64,000 nucleotides of DNA from Hyphomicrobium_A sp963722495 (lineage in GTDB: Bacteria > Pseudomonadota > Alphaproteobacteria > Rhizobiales > Hyphomicrobiaceae). The translations under genes were made by a program, and so were the position numbers. Location: NCBI GenBank assembly GCA_963722495.1, contig CAVRND010000021.1, positions 186,001 to 250,000 of the forward strand. The letters run 5' to 3'. Numbering within the stretch: position 1 is the stretch's first letter; the number at the start of each line of letters is the position of its first letter. Below, piece by piece: positions 9,280-17,764 of the stretch. The notes beneath the pieces are model-generated. The model was not told the DNA's origin. It saw nothing but the letters and a program-made list of their open reading frames with translations, and searched no databases.

Positions 9280-10502
9280 TCAAGCTTCGGCTTTCTGTTC
9301 GGCGGGCTGCATCAGCCGCGGAGCGATGAAGGACGGCGCCAGCCCTTCGCGAATGGCCAGCCGGCGCACCGGGCCGACGTTCTTGAGGATGTGCAACCCG
9401 AGCCCCCGCAACGCCTGCACCGGCATGGCGCTCGACAGCAGGCTGCGGTTCAACAGGTCGATGCCCCAGATGCGCGAGGCAATGTCCGTGCGCCGCATGC
9501 GTCCGTATGCTTCCAGCACCGGCGGCGCCGCGATGTCGCCGCCCGCATTGAGCGCGTCCGCCACGCAATCGGCGATGCAGGCGGCATCGCGCAGCCCGAG
9601 GTTCAGCCCTTGTGCCCCGATGGGCGGGATCACGTGCACCGCCTCGCCGACGAGGGCGACGCGATTGCGTCCGGCGACTTCGGCCGACATGCCCGACAGC
9701 GGAAAGACGCCGCGCGGCCCGATCTCGCCGACGGCGCCGAGGAGGCCGTGCAGCCGTTCTTCGAGCGCGGTGCGGAATTGCGCCTCGTCGAGCGCTGCAA
9801 GCTCCTGCGCGATCGGCGGGCGCTCGACCCACACGAGGCTCGACGTTCGCGCCGGTGAGGGCACCACCGTGAACGGACCGGCGGGGCGGTGGAACTCGGT
9901 CGAAATGCCGTCGTGTGGCCGCTGGTGCGCAAAAGTGCATGTCACCGCGCTCTGCTCGTAGCCCCACGTCTTGATCGAGATCTGCGCCGCCTGGCGGCAT
10001 AGCGACTGGCGCCCGTCGGCCCCGACCACCAGTTTGGACGGTGAGCTTGCGGCCGTCGGCCAGCTGCAGCTCCGCGTCGCTATCCCGGATCAGCACCTGT
10101 TCGACGCCGGCATCGATCAGCGCCAGGTTCGGCACGCTCGGCGGCCCGCCGGCGGAGGGCGTCGACGAGATCGGCATTCGGCACGTTGTAGCCGAAGCGT
10201 TCCAGGCCCGCCTCGGCGGCCGTGAAAGTGACCTCCGGCGCGCGCAGCAGGTTGCCCATGTCGTCGATGATGCGGATGCCGAGGATAGGCTCGCCGGTCT
10301 GCCTGCAAACGTCGCCGACGCCCAGGTTCTCCAACAGCGTGATGGAGCCGGCGAACAGCGCCGCGGTGCGCGTATCGCGCCTCGCCGGGGCTGCTCCGAC
10401 GGCGACGACGCGCAGGCCCTGCGCGGCGAGCGCCAGCGCTGCCGCCAGGCCGGCCGGACCGGTGCCGACGACGCCGACATCGAAAGAAGTGCCGTTTTTC
10501 AT
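9280..10502 (-). pseudogene. UbiH/UbiF/VisC-type FAD monooxygenase, two frameshifts
   Basis: Flavoprotein hydroxylase family that modifies the ubiquinone ring. The start at 10502 (MKNGTSFDVGVVGTGPAGLAAA) carries the Rossmann G-x-G-x-x-G. A frame change near 10125 leads to NLALIDAGVEQVLIRDSDAELQ, and another near 10040 to GADGRQSLCRQAAQI, the second FAD-contact block. The C-terminal part is intact: LVGEAVHVIPPIGAQGLNLGLRDA, equivalent to the family G-D-A-A-H...P..G-Q-G-x-N motif but with Glu in place of Asp. The final residues are MQPAEQKAEA. Reconstructed length is about 405, normal. The exact ring position cannot be read from sequence; UbiH or a general FAD-dependent hydroxylase are both possible. 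Confidence 0.78.
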
Positions 10503-10787
10503 GACATGTCCAACTTAGCCCCAGCCCCCCTGGTTCACAAAATAACTCGCGGTTTCAATAGTCTCGTGGCGGCTGTGTCACGGACCGTTTGTCACAAACT
10601 GTCACACATGCGATTAGCCGTTTACGCCCCTCGAATCACTCGCGTAAGCCTGATCCCAGCGAGGCCCACCGACGCGACAGCGTGCGGTGACTGGCTGAGC
10701 GGCGTGGTCAGCGTAGTTGCGTATGTGCGTGTGCAGTTGCGTCGATCGAAGGCCGAGTTGAGGCGTACCTTCGTGGGAGTTGCGTAT
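10503..10787. promoter_or_regulatory. Divergent intergenic region between ubiH-like and porin, with TGTCAC repeats
   Basis: This 285-base gap must hold promoters for both flanking genes. The only structure I see is three direct copies of TGTCAC at 10576-10581, 10590-10595 and 10600-10605, spaced 14 and 10 bases apart. The spacing and repetition suggest a regulator-binding cluster for one of the divergent genes; the protein is unknown. Confidence 0.3.
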
Positions 10788-12183
10788 ATGTTTGGGGGAC
10801 TTGGTAAGGCGGGATGGGCAACCATTCTCGTCGCGGGCGGCCTTCTGCTGGGGACTTCCGTCTCCGCTCAGGCAGCCGATCTGGGCGGCGATTGCTGCGC
10901 GGATATCGAAGAGCGGGTGGCCGAGCTTGAGGCGACCACCGCGCGCAAGGGCAACCGGAAGGTCAAGCTCACAGTCTACGGCAAAGTGAACCAGGCCGTC
11001 ATGTTCTGGGACGACGGCGCCGAGCAGAACGCCTACGTCGTCACCAACGACGCCTCGCGTTCGCGGTTTGGCTTCAAGGGCGGCGCCAAGATCGACGAGG
11101 ATCTGTCGGCCAACTTCCAGCTCGAAGTCGGCGTGCGCTCGGCAAACTCCAAGCGCGACAATCAGTATCGATCCGACCGGTACGGGCACCGACATCGGTT
11201 TCGACATTCGCCACGCCTGGTGGAACATGAAGAGCAAGAAGTTCGGCAAGATCCAGGTCGGTCTGGGGCCCACGGCGCTTCGCAGGAGATCACCGAGATC
11301 AACCTCGCCGGCACCGGCGACGCTGGCAAGTACTCGGACGTCGAAGACAGCGGCGGCGGCTTCTTCCTTGTTCGCAAGGGCTCTACGGCCCGCGTCTCCT
11401 CGCTGCTATCGCCACGCAGTGGCGCCGGCTGATCGGCCGCATCGGCTCGCAGCCGGGTGAAGGCGATCGTCGCAATGCGGTCCTCTACGAAACGCCCGAG
11501 TTCGCCGGCTTCACCGCCAGCGCGTCCTGGGGCGGCGACGACTATGTGGGATGCTGGCCTGCGCTTCGAGAAGGAGTTCGGGCACGTCAAGGTCGAGGCT
11601 GGCATCGCCTACATGCGAGAACACCGACAACGTCGACGAACAGCGCGTCCCACGGTTGCCCCGCTCGCAACGTCGACCCCAACAGGCCAACTCGGAGTGC
11701 CAGGGCATTGGCGGCTCGATCAGCGTCATGGACGAGAAGTCCGGTGTTTACGGCAACTTCGCTGCCGGCGAGATGTGGGACGACACCGTCGGCTGCGACT
11801 GCGGCCTTCGCCGGCACCGGCGTCGACGACACCTACAAGTTCTGGGCCGCCGAAGTCGGCATCCAGCAGAAGTGGAACCACCTCGGCAAGACGACGCTGT
11901 TCGGCCAGTACTACCAGTACTACGGTGGCGGCATCACGCCAGACCGTCAACGCCGCGCGACCCGATCAATCTCTCGGCGGCAACGCGCAGATCTTCAGCA
12001 GCGAGGTCGATATGTGGGGCCTCGGCGTCATGCAGAAGATCGACGCAGCCGACATGAAGCTCTACGCACTCTACCGGCACTACGAGTTCGATCTTGAGCT
12101 TGCGCGCGGCCGGCGCGGTGACGGACTCGGCCCCGCTCGAGGACTTCCAGGTCCTGATGACGGGTGCCGTGATCAACTTCTGA
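10788..12183 (+). pseudogene. Rhizobial-type outer membrane porin, several frameshifts
   Basis: Trimeric beta-barrel general porin of the Porin_2 (Omp2/RopA-like) family. The start at 10788 gives a signal peptide ending VSAQA-A, and the mature N-terminus ADLGGDCCADIEERVAELEAT contains the short coiled-coil typical of rhizobial porins. It is followed by KVKLTVYGKVNQAVMFWDDG and the SRFGFKGGAKI block. After about 11170 the barrel continues across other frames (TDIGFDIRHAWWNMKSKKFG, GVYGNFAAGEMWDD, KFWAAEVGIQQKWNHLGKT, WGLGVMQKIDAADMKLYALY). The C-terminus LMTGAVINF ends in Phe, as needed for outer-membrane insertion. At least six indels are required for about 460 residues. A strong terminator follows. 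Confidence 0.78.
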
Positions 12184-12208
12184 GCCTTACACAACTCACA
12201 AGAGCTGA

Positions 12209-12241
12209 GAGAGCCGCCCCTCACCGGGCGGCTCTTCTTTT
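12209..12241 (+). terminator. Rho-independent terminator after the porin
   Basis: GAGAGCCGCCC, loop CTCACC, GGGCGGCTCTTC followed by TTT. A strong 10-11 bp stem, 26 bases after the porin stop. Confidence 0.85.
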
Positions 12242-12461
12242 TGCGGCGAATCTCCGGTTTTGGACGGGCGAAACGGGGGTAAATCACGATCAGGGTGGAT
12301 GGGGGCCTTGTTGATGCTGTTCTGCCACATGGCGCCTAGATCACACTTGCTGGGACAATCGTTTACTGGGGCTTAACTAGGGGCAAAACATCCTTGTCAT
12401 GAACATGTCGAGGCAGCATTTTTGCTTCGGGGCGACTGAATTGACGTTGCGGGGTTTCACT

Positions 12462-12821
12462 ATGCGGATCCGGTTCGTAGTAGCGCTGGCGTTGGCCACG
12501 GCAGTTGTTGCCGGCCACGGCGCGTTTGCGTTCCAGGAGCAGAAGGGCAGCACCCCGCCTGCAGAGGCAGCACCGGCCCCGGCCGAAGCTGCACCCGGCG
12601 ATGCCAAGGCCGGCCTCAGCGACGAGTCCGCTCCCAAGCCGGAAGCGGGAACTGAAATCCGCATTCCAGGTCTGGGCAAGCTCGGCGTTCTGCCCAAAAT
12701 GGACTTCGGCCTCGAGCTGCTCTACGGCGCGGCCGAGAATGCACCCTCCGGCCAGCCGACGCCTGCGCCCACTCCCGAGGACGACCTGACGGTGCGCGGC
12801 TCGGTCAAGCATCGCTTCTAA
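12462..12821 (+). CDS. Hypothetical exported protein, 119 residues
   Basis: No family recognised. The start at 12462 is chosen because it opens a signal peptide (MRIRFVVALALATAVVAGHG, cleavage after AFA), whereas the upstream in-frame ATG at 12399 would add a 21-residue non-signal leader. The mature part begins with an Ala/Pro/Glu-rich stretch (residues 30-60) and then has a compact region: GTEIRIPGLGKLGVLPKMDFGLELLYG. After a Pro-rich spacer it ends DDLTVRGSVKHRF. The amphipathic end with a terminal Phe is reminiscent of outer-membrane targeting but the protein is too short for a barrel. Intact frame; ends 25 bases before pcs. Confidence 0.68.
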   Translation: MRIRFVVALALATAVVAGHGAFAFQEQKGSTPPAEAAPAPAEAAPGDAKAGLSDESAPKPEAGTEIRIPGLGKLGVLPKMDFGLELLYGAAENAPSGQPTPAPTPEDDLTVRGSVKHRF

Positions 12822-12846
12822 TCTTCGGCGCTAGGGAGGGACGGCA

Positions 12847-13554
12847 GTGCTGCCCCTCCGGCTTTCAGATCTCGCTGCTGCCAGCGTCCACCTTTTCACC
12901 GGCCTTGGAGCCGTGTGCGGCCTGTTCGCTGCGCTCGCCGCTTTCGACGGCGCATGGGAGCGGATGTTCGCCTGGCTGGGTCTCGCCCTCATCATCGACG
13001 GCATCGATGGGACGTTCGCGCGGCTTGCGCACGTCGAGGAAAGGCTGCCGCGCTTCTCCGGTGAGCGCCTCGACCTCGTCGTCGACTACGTCACCTATGT
13101 CTTCGTGCCGGCCCTGGCACTGCTGCGCGCCGGCTACCTGACCGGTACTGGCGGGTTGATCATTGCCGCGCTCATCCTGCTGTCGTCGCTCTATCACTTT
13201 TCGGATCTCGCCAGTAAAGGCGAGGACTACAGCTTCGTCGGCTTCCCGGCCGTCTGGAACATCGTCGCGCTCTACGTTTTCGCGCTCTCGCCGCCCGGCT
13301 GGCTCACGTATGCGGCACTGATTGCCTGCGTGGTGCTGACCTTCGTGCCGATGCATTGGGTGCACCCCATGCGCGTGAAGCGCCTGCAGGGCGTCACGCT
13401 CGCCATCACGGCCGCCTGGAGCATCGCCGCCGTGGCAGCCGTCTGGTACGGCTTTCCCCCGCCGCTGTGGACGCAAATCGTCCTCGTGGCGGCGGCGCTC
13501 TACGTTTCCGGCCTCACGCTGGAGCGCTCGCTGCGGCCGCGCTGGGAAGAATAG
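12847..13554 (+). CDS. pcs: Phosphatidylcholine synthase
   Basis: Integral membrane CDP-alcohol phosphatidyltransferase that condenses CDP-diacylglycerol with choline to form phosphatidylcholine, a lipid route typical of rhizobia and relatives. Length is 235 residues, usual for Pcs. The signature D-G-x2-A-R-x8-G-x3-D-x3-D can be traced in IDGTFARLAHVEERLPRF, with SGERLDLVVDYVTY supplying the last Gly and Asp residues (about residues 55-85). About seven to eight hydrophobic segments follow. The start is GTG at 12847 with GGAGGGACGG upstream. The frame is intact. Choline supply or transport genes are not adjacent. Confidence 0.9.
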   Translation: MLPLRLSDLAAASVHLFTGLGAVCGLFAALAAFDGAWERMFAWLGLALIIDGIDGTFARLAHVEERLPRFSGERLDLVVDYVTYVFVPALALLRAGYLTGTGGLIIAALILLSSLYHFSDLASKGEDYSFVGFPAVWNIVALYVFALSPPGWLTYAALIACVVLTFVPMHWVHPMRVKRLQGVTLAITAAWSIAAVAAVWYGFPPPLWTQIVLVAAALYVSGLTLERSLRPRWEE

Positions 13555-13558
13555 CCGT

Positions 13559-14482
13559 CTAGGGCTGTACAGTGCGGCGGAAGGCGTCCCACGCCGGCTC
13601 TTCGCCGAAGCGCGCCACCAGGAAATCGATGAATACACGCGTCTTGGCGGCGAGATACCGGTTGGGTGCGTAGAGCGCGAAGATGCCGAGTTCGGTGGGC
13701 GGATTTTCCGGCAACACGGAAACGAGGCGGCCCGCTTCGATATCGGGCCCGACGAGGAACGTCGGCAGGTTTGCGATGCCGTTGCCGGCCAGCGCCGAGG
13801 TGCGCAGCACCTCGCCGTTGTTGGAGCACAGCGTCGAGGAGATGCGCACCGCTACCACCTCGGGCCCCTGCATCAACTGCCAGCGGTGCACCGCCGCCAT
13901 GTGGCCATAGGCGAGGCAGCGGTGCGCTGTGAGGTCGGCCGGCGTCTTGGGGGCGCCTGCGCGGGCGAGATAGTCAGGCGAAGCGACAAGCACGCGGCGG
14001 GCCGGGGCCAGGCGCCGCGCGATGAGGCTGGAATCCTCCAGCGCTCCGATGCGCACCGTCACGTCGACGCCTTCCTCGAGCGGATCGATGAAGCGATCGG
14101 ATAGCACCAGCTCGATGCGCATCTCCGGATAGCGCGCCATGAACTCGGCCACCGCATCGCCGAGATAGATGATGCCGAACGACATCGGCGCGTTGATCTT
14201 CAGGACGCCGCGCGGTTCGTCGTGCAGACGCGAGATTTGGATTTCCGTCTCCTCGACGTCGGCGAGGATCGACACGCAGCGCTCGTAATAGGCGAGACCT
14301 GCCTCGGTGGCGGTGACACGCCGCGTCGTGCGGTCCAGCAGCCGGGCGCCCAGCAGCTGCTCCAGCTCCATCACTGCCTTGCTGACGGCTGACCGGGTCA
14401 GGCCGAGGCGACGCGCCGCCTCGGCGTAGCTGCCGGCGGCGACCACCTTGGCGAAGGCATTCATGGCGTCGAGCTTGTCCAT
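13559..14482 (-). CDS. LysR family transcriptional regulator
   Basis: LysR-type regulator of 307 residues, starting MDKLDAMNAFAKVV at 14482. The winged helix at residues 1-60 has the usual SYAEAARRLGLTRSAVSK recognition part. It is followed by LEQLLGARLLDRTTRRVTAT and a periplasmic-binding-like effector domain. It belongs to the branch with GVLKINAPMSFGIIYLG, common in proteobacterial regulators next to pirins or oxidoreductases. It is transcribed away from the pirin gene with a 123-base shared promoter region, so the pirin gene is its likely target. The effector is unknown. The frame is intact. Confidence 0.86.
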   Translation of the reverse strand: MDKLDAMNAFAKVVAAGSYAEAARRLGLTRSAVSKAVMELEQLLGARLLDRTTRRVTATEAGLAYYERCVSILADVEETEIQISRLHDEPRGVLKINAPMSFGIIYLGDAVAEFMARYPEMRIELVLSDRFIDPLEEGVDVTVRIGALEDSSLIARRLAPARRVLVASPDYLARAGAPKTPADLTAHRCLAYGHMAAVHRWQLMQGPEVVAVRISSTLCSNNGEVLRTSALAGNGIANLPTFLVGPDIEAGRLVSVLPENPPTELGIFALYAPNRYLAAKTRVFIDFLVARFGEEPAWDAFRRTVQP

Positions 14483-14605
14483 TGTCGCCAATATGGAACC
14501 AGACAGGTTCACAATCCATGGATTGAGCGCGCTTGTTCAACGGACGATATGTGGTGGCCACAGACGCCGGACCCATCCGGCGCCCTCTAGAAAGGGAGAT
14601 GCAAC
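14483..14605. promoter_or_regulatory. Shared LysR/pirin divergent promoter region
   Basis: It separates two genes read in opposite directions. LysR regulators usually bind such regions at a T-N11-A box. An imperfect dyad around GGTTCACAATCCATGGATTGAGC, with CAATCCATGGATTG (14512-14525) as a perfect 14-bp palindrome, is the best operator candidate. Confidence 0.45.
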
Positions 14606-15307
14606 ATGTTGACCCTTCGCAGAGCCGAGGAGCGCGGCCGCGCCAATTTCGGTTGGCTGGATAGCCGCCACAGCTTCTCGTTCGGCTCCTATTTCGATCC
14701 CAAGCACATGGGCTTTGGCCCGCTGCGCGTGATCAACGACGACCGCGTCGCCGGCGGCGGCGGCTTTCCGACCCATCCGCACGCCGACATGGAGATCGTC
14801 TCGTACGTTCTCGAAGGCGCGCTGGAGCACAAGGACAGCCTCGGCACCGGCTCCGTGGTTCGTCCCGGCGACGTGCAGCGGATGTCGGCGGGCTCGGGCG
14901 TTCGCCACAGCGAGTTCAATTCTTCACAGAGCGATCCGGTGCACTTCCTGCAAATCTGGATCGTTCCCGAGAAGAAGGGGCTGGCGCCGAGCTACGAGCA
15001 GAAGACGTTCACGGACGCTGACAAGCGCGGCAAGCTGCGCCTGGTTGGATCACGTGACGGGCGTGACGGCTCGGTGACCATCCACCAGGACGTCGACTTC
15101 TACGCCACCGTGCTCGGCGACAGCGACACCGTCGCGCACGAGCTGAAGGCCGGGCGCGCCGCCTGGGTGCAGGTCGCGCGCGGCACTGCCAAGCTCAACG
15201 GGGAGCAGCTCTACCCCGGTGACGGCGTCGCCATCGAGGAGGCCGGCAAGCTCGAGCTGAGCGGCACGTCGGACGCCGAGGTGCTTGTCTTCGACATGGC
15301 TGCTTAA
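14606..15307 (+). CDS. Pirin family protein (quercetinase-like bicupin)
   Basis: Bicupin of 233 residues related to YhhW/pirin; some members have quercetin 2,3-dioxygenase activity, many have no known substrate. The N-terminal cupin shows the metal-binding residues: THPHADMEI supplies two His near residue 57, and GVRHSEFN supplies His and Glu near residue 101. Conserved motifs are GWLDSRHSFSFGSYFDP at the start and FLQIWIVPEKKGLAPSYEQK in the middle. The ATG follows AGAAAGGGAGATGCAAC, a good ribosome site. Divergent from the LysR gene and followed by a terminator, so it forms a single-gene unit. Confidence 0.9.
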   Translation: MLTLRRAEERGRANFGWLDSRHSFSFGSYFDPKHMGFGPLRVINDDRVAGGGGFPTHPHADMEIVSYVLEGALEHKDSLGTGSVVRPGDVQRMSAGSGVRHSEFNSSQSDPVHFLQIWIVPEKKGLAPSYEQKTFTDADKRGKLRLVGSRDGRDGSVTIHQDVDFYATVLGDSDTVAHELKAGRAAWVQVARGTAKLNGEQLYPGDGVAIEEAGKLELSGTSDAEVLVFDMAA

Positions 15308-15318
15308 CCAGGGGAGTT

Positions 15319-15347
15319 GGCCGGTCGCCTTAAGGTGACCGGCCCTT
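15319..15347 (+). terminator. Rho-independent terminator after pirin gene
   Basis: GGCCGGTCGCC, loop TTAA, GGTGACCGGCC then CTTT. An 11-bp stem with one G-T pair. Confidence 0.75.
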
Positions 15348-15482
15348 TCCTGATCGCTCCGCCTCGTTCCTGCGTAGCGACGCGGGCCACATCATAAGCA
15401 ATGCACTTCTTCTTGGTTTGAGTGCACTGCGTCGCTGATTAGCTTCCGGCCAAACCGATTAGTTGGCGAGGCGGAAGAGGCG

Positions 15483-15761
15483 ATGAACGGCAAGCGCATC
15501 TGGTATCCCTTCACCTTCACGGACGGCAACGCGCAGGTCTATCGCGTATCGTTTCTGCTCGCCGAGGAAGCGACCTGGGATCACCGGTTCCACGATCTCG
15601 AAGGATGCGAGATCGACGTTGCGAGTCTCGATCTGTCGCTCGCTGAGCTGCGTTCGGTCCAAGTGAGCTGCGATGGCGCGGTCGGTTCGGCCAATGGGCA
15701 CCTCAAGCTGGGGCGCCACGTCCCCGCGACACCCGAAGCGGCCGTGCAATCCGCCGCGTGA
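15483..15761 (+). CDS. Hypothetical protein, 92 residues
   Basis: Not recognised with certainty. The small acidic protein begins MNGKRIWYPFTFTDGNAQVYRVSFLL with a good purine-rich ribosome site (GGCGGAAGAGGCG). It contains W-D-H-R-F-H-D-L-E-G-C and a Leu/Val-rich segment, ending in an Ala-rich tail. No signal peptide or membrane segment is visible. The frame is clean and the codon use resembles its neighbours. It stands alone between the pirin terminator and a small gene on the other strand. Confidence 0.55.
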   Translation: MNGKRIWYPFTFTDGNAQVYRVSFLLAEEATWDHRFHDLEGCEIDVASLDLSLAELRSVQVSCDGAVGSANGHLKLGRHVPATPEAAVQSAA

Positions 15762-15938
15762 AGCCGCGTTGCCAACGGCGCTTCCTCCCCTACGGATCCC
15801 TTCCCAGAAACGCGATGCCCCCGCGTAGCGTCCAAGGACTACGCGGGGGCAAAGTCTCCGCTCTAGGCGGAGTGCGAGCCGCTGACCGGCCCTGTGCCTG
15901 CAGCCATCAGGCGAGGCGCGGAATGCGGCCCAATTGGA

Positions 15939-16169
15939 TCACACGAATTCAAGTTCAGGCACGCGGCGACCGGCGGCTTTGCGTGCGCGATGTGCGCCGT
16001 GGTCAAGCGCCGCGCGGTGCGCCGCTTGTGCCGTAGCGAACTTCTTGCCGTCGAGCGAACGATACGCGCTTAGCGCCGAGTGGAACTGGAAGGACGCCTC
16101 GCCTGCTTCGCGCACAACGATACCGACGGCGTCACTGCCGATTTCTATAATGTAGGCCTGTGAAGACAT
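15939..16169 (-). CDS. Hypothetical protein, 76 residues
   Basis: Small basic protein starting MSSQAYIIEIGSDAVGIVVREAG with AAGGTGAGCTT just upstream of the ATG. The middle reads FQFHSALSAYRSLDGKKFATAQAA, and the C-terminal third is rich in Arg and His. The regular N-terminal beta-like pattern and the good ribosome site support it being a gene. It resembles small uncharacterised proteins frequent in Hyphomicrobiales, but I cannot name a family. Confidence 0.55.
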   Translation of the reverse strand: MSSQAYIIEIGSDAVGIVVREAGEASFQFHSALSAYRSLDGKKFATAQAAHRAALDHGAHRARKAAGRRVPELEFV

Positions 16170-16946
16170 AAGCTCACCTTGCGCCGGGGGTGACCGGCGC
16201 TCCTTTGCATTGCTTTGATGACAGTTTTTGCGGGGTTGGCGCTCGGCGCCGCCTAGCTACGCTTCAACAGCACATGCAACAGGTGTGGCTCATCGTTCCG
16301 CTCGTCTGCGCGAGGCGTTCGATAGTCGATGACACGACATTTGCCATGGTTCTTCTCCTTGGAGCCGAGGCCGTGCAATCAAACACGGCACCTTAGCGTT
16401 TGGTTTCGCGGCGCAACCTGCTCTGCAAATCACCGCGGTCGACACGAGCCGACGCGTCCATACATGGGAGTGGGTCACTGCAAGGTCAAATAAGAAGACC
16501 TGCAAATGTTAGAACCCACGCGGCAATCGACTTGCTTCCGGCGAACGCGCCAGCCCGCACAACGCCGACACCGGGCGGAACGGCCGGACGGCATCCTGAC
16601 GCGGCGCCTGCTGCATGGCTGTGACGCGGGCACGCGATTGGCGGAGACGCAAACGCGCGAGGTCGACTATTCACGCTCGATGAGCGGAGGCGTGGCCTGC
16701 TCATGCGGCAATCCCTACCGCGGCAGCCGCAGATCGCTAAAATCATCGGCAATGTGCGGTGCAACATGGAAAGCGGCGGTTATCGACGACGTTCGAATTC
16801 AGCAGAAGAACGAATATCGACATCGCAATTTCTTCGTTGCCCAGAATGTCGCACCCCGGGTAGCTTGGATGCGGGCAAACACGTAGGCACTCGGAAAGGC
16901 GCTTAACTACGGGGAAATCGACCAACAATCAGAGCGAGGTACCACC
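16170..16946. other. Gene-poor interval
   Basis: About 780 bases with no convincing gene. Short open frames exist on both strands but lack ribosome sites, protein-like composition or recognisable motifs. GC content is visibly lower around 16700-16930. I see no tRNA or repeat in it. Confidence 0.5.
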
Positions 16947-17519
16947 ATGGCTACCACTCTCCTTGTTCCCGGATTGGATGGCGGTGGCGAAGGCCATTGG
17001 CTCCGATCGTTCGAAGCCGCGATCCCTGGCACGCGTCGTGTCACTCAGCCCGATCTCAAAAGCACAGACCTGTCGGAATGGGCCGCGTCAGTTCGCTGGC
17101 ACATCGACCGCTGCGACGAGCCGGTGTGGATCGTCGCCCACGGCTTTGGCTGTCTAGCGGCGGTGCGCGCGGCGTTCGACTTCGCCGACCGCATCGGGGG
17201 CGCACTTCTCGTGGCGCCGTTCGATCCGGACAACCTGCGTCTTGCGTGGCTGCTGCCGGAGGAACCGCTCGGTTTTCCGAGCACCATTGTCGCCAGCACC
17301 AACGATCCGCACATGCGGTTGAGCAAGGCGGCGTTCTGGGCCGGCTTTTGGAGCTGCGAATTCATCAACGCCGGTCGCGTCGGTGGGCTCGATGCCGCCT
17401 CCGGGTTCGGCCCGTGGCCGCAGGGTCTCGCGATCCTGGAAGAACTGCGCCATTCACCTGGGGCGCATTTGCGGCAACTGGCCGGCCGCGAGCTGACGCA
17501 CCTGTCGCGTGCCATCTGA
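16947..17519 (+). CDS. RBBP9/YdeN-family alpha/beta hydrolase lacking the serine nucleophile
   Basis: A 190-residue serine-hydrolase fold protein. It opens TTLLVPGLDGGGEGHWLRSFE, the family block usually written V-P-G-x-x-x-S-x-x-x-H-W. The nucleophile elbow should be G/A-H-S-x-G-C but reads VAHGFGCLAAV (near residue 65), with a GGC Gly codon where Ser belongs. The acid-bearing strand TIVASTNDPHM is present. The C-terminal part, GLDAASGFGPWPQGLAIL, corresponds to the family's S-G-x-G-x-W-P-x-G, but the usual His of G-H-x-N is replaced by Gly (NAGRVGGLDAASG). Two catalytic residues are therefore missing, which suggests a non-catalytic member. The frame is intact and the ribosome site is good (AGCGAGGTACC). 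Confidence 0.78.
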   Translation: MATTLLVPGLDGGGEGHWLRSFEAAIPGTRRVTQPDLKSTDLSEWAASVRWHIDRCDEPVWIVAHGFGCLAAVRAAFDFADRIGGALLVAPFDPDNLRLAWLLPEEPLGFPSTIVASTNDPHMRLSKAAFWAGFWSCEFINAGRVGGLDAASGFGPWPQGLAILEELRHSPGAHLRQLAGRELTHLSRAI

Positions 17520-17570
17520 CAGAGTCACATCATTGCAACGCGTGTGGCGCGTTCTGCGGCTCACGCGTTA

Positions 17571-17626
17571 GTAGACGCTGTTAGTCTACATTTTATTGTT
17601 GACTGCTTGGGTATGGTATTAATAAT
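17571..17626 (+). promoter_or_regulatory. Probable promoter and operator of the TonB-dependent receptor gene
   Basis: A -35-like TTGACT at 17599-17604 and a -10-like AATAAT at 17621-17626 are 16 bases apart in an AT-rich stretch unusual for this window. Just upstream lies the inverted repeat GTAGAC-N7-GTCTAC (17571-17589). A palindrome next to the promoter of a siderophore receptor is expected to bind an iron regulator, but it does not match the TGA-N9-TCA pattern seen before exbB. Confidence 0.45.
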
Positions 17627-17764
17627 TCCCCTTGTGGTCATCGTGTCGGCAGCGAGGCGCAAGCGTTAGCCCCTTGAGCGACGACCCCGTGATCCGTGCG
17701 TATGTGGCGTAAAGCGTAGCGCCTACTCCGCGTATTCGTTCTGCGTATTTGGGGGGCATCAGTC

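Noticed and set aside
8303..10480. A 725-residue open frame spanning ubiH-like and LpxL-like genes
   Set aside because: Its upstream half is out of frame with the conserved UbiH blocks; the acyltransferase has its own start at 9217.
16506..16906. Open frames of 60-130 codons in the 16.2-16.9 kb gap
   Set aside because: No ribosome sites, biased composition and overlap on both strands; nothing protein-like.
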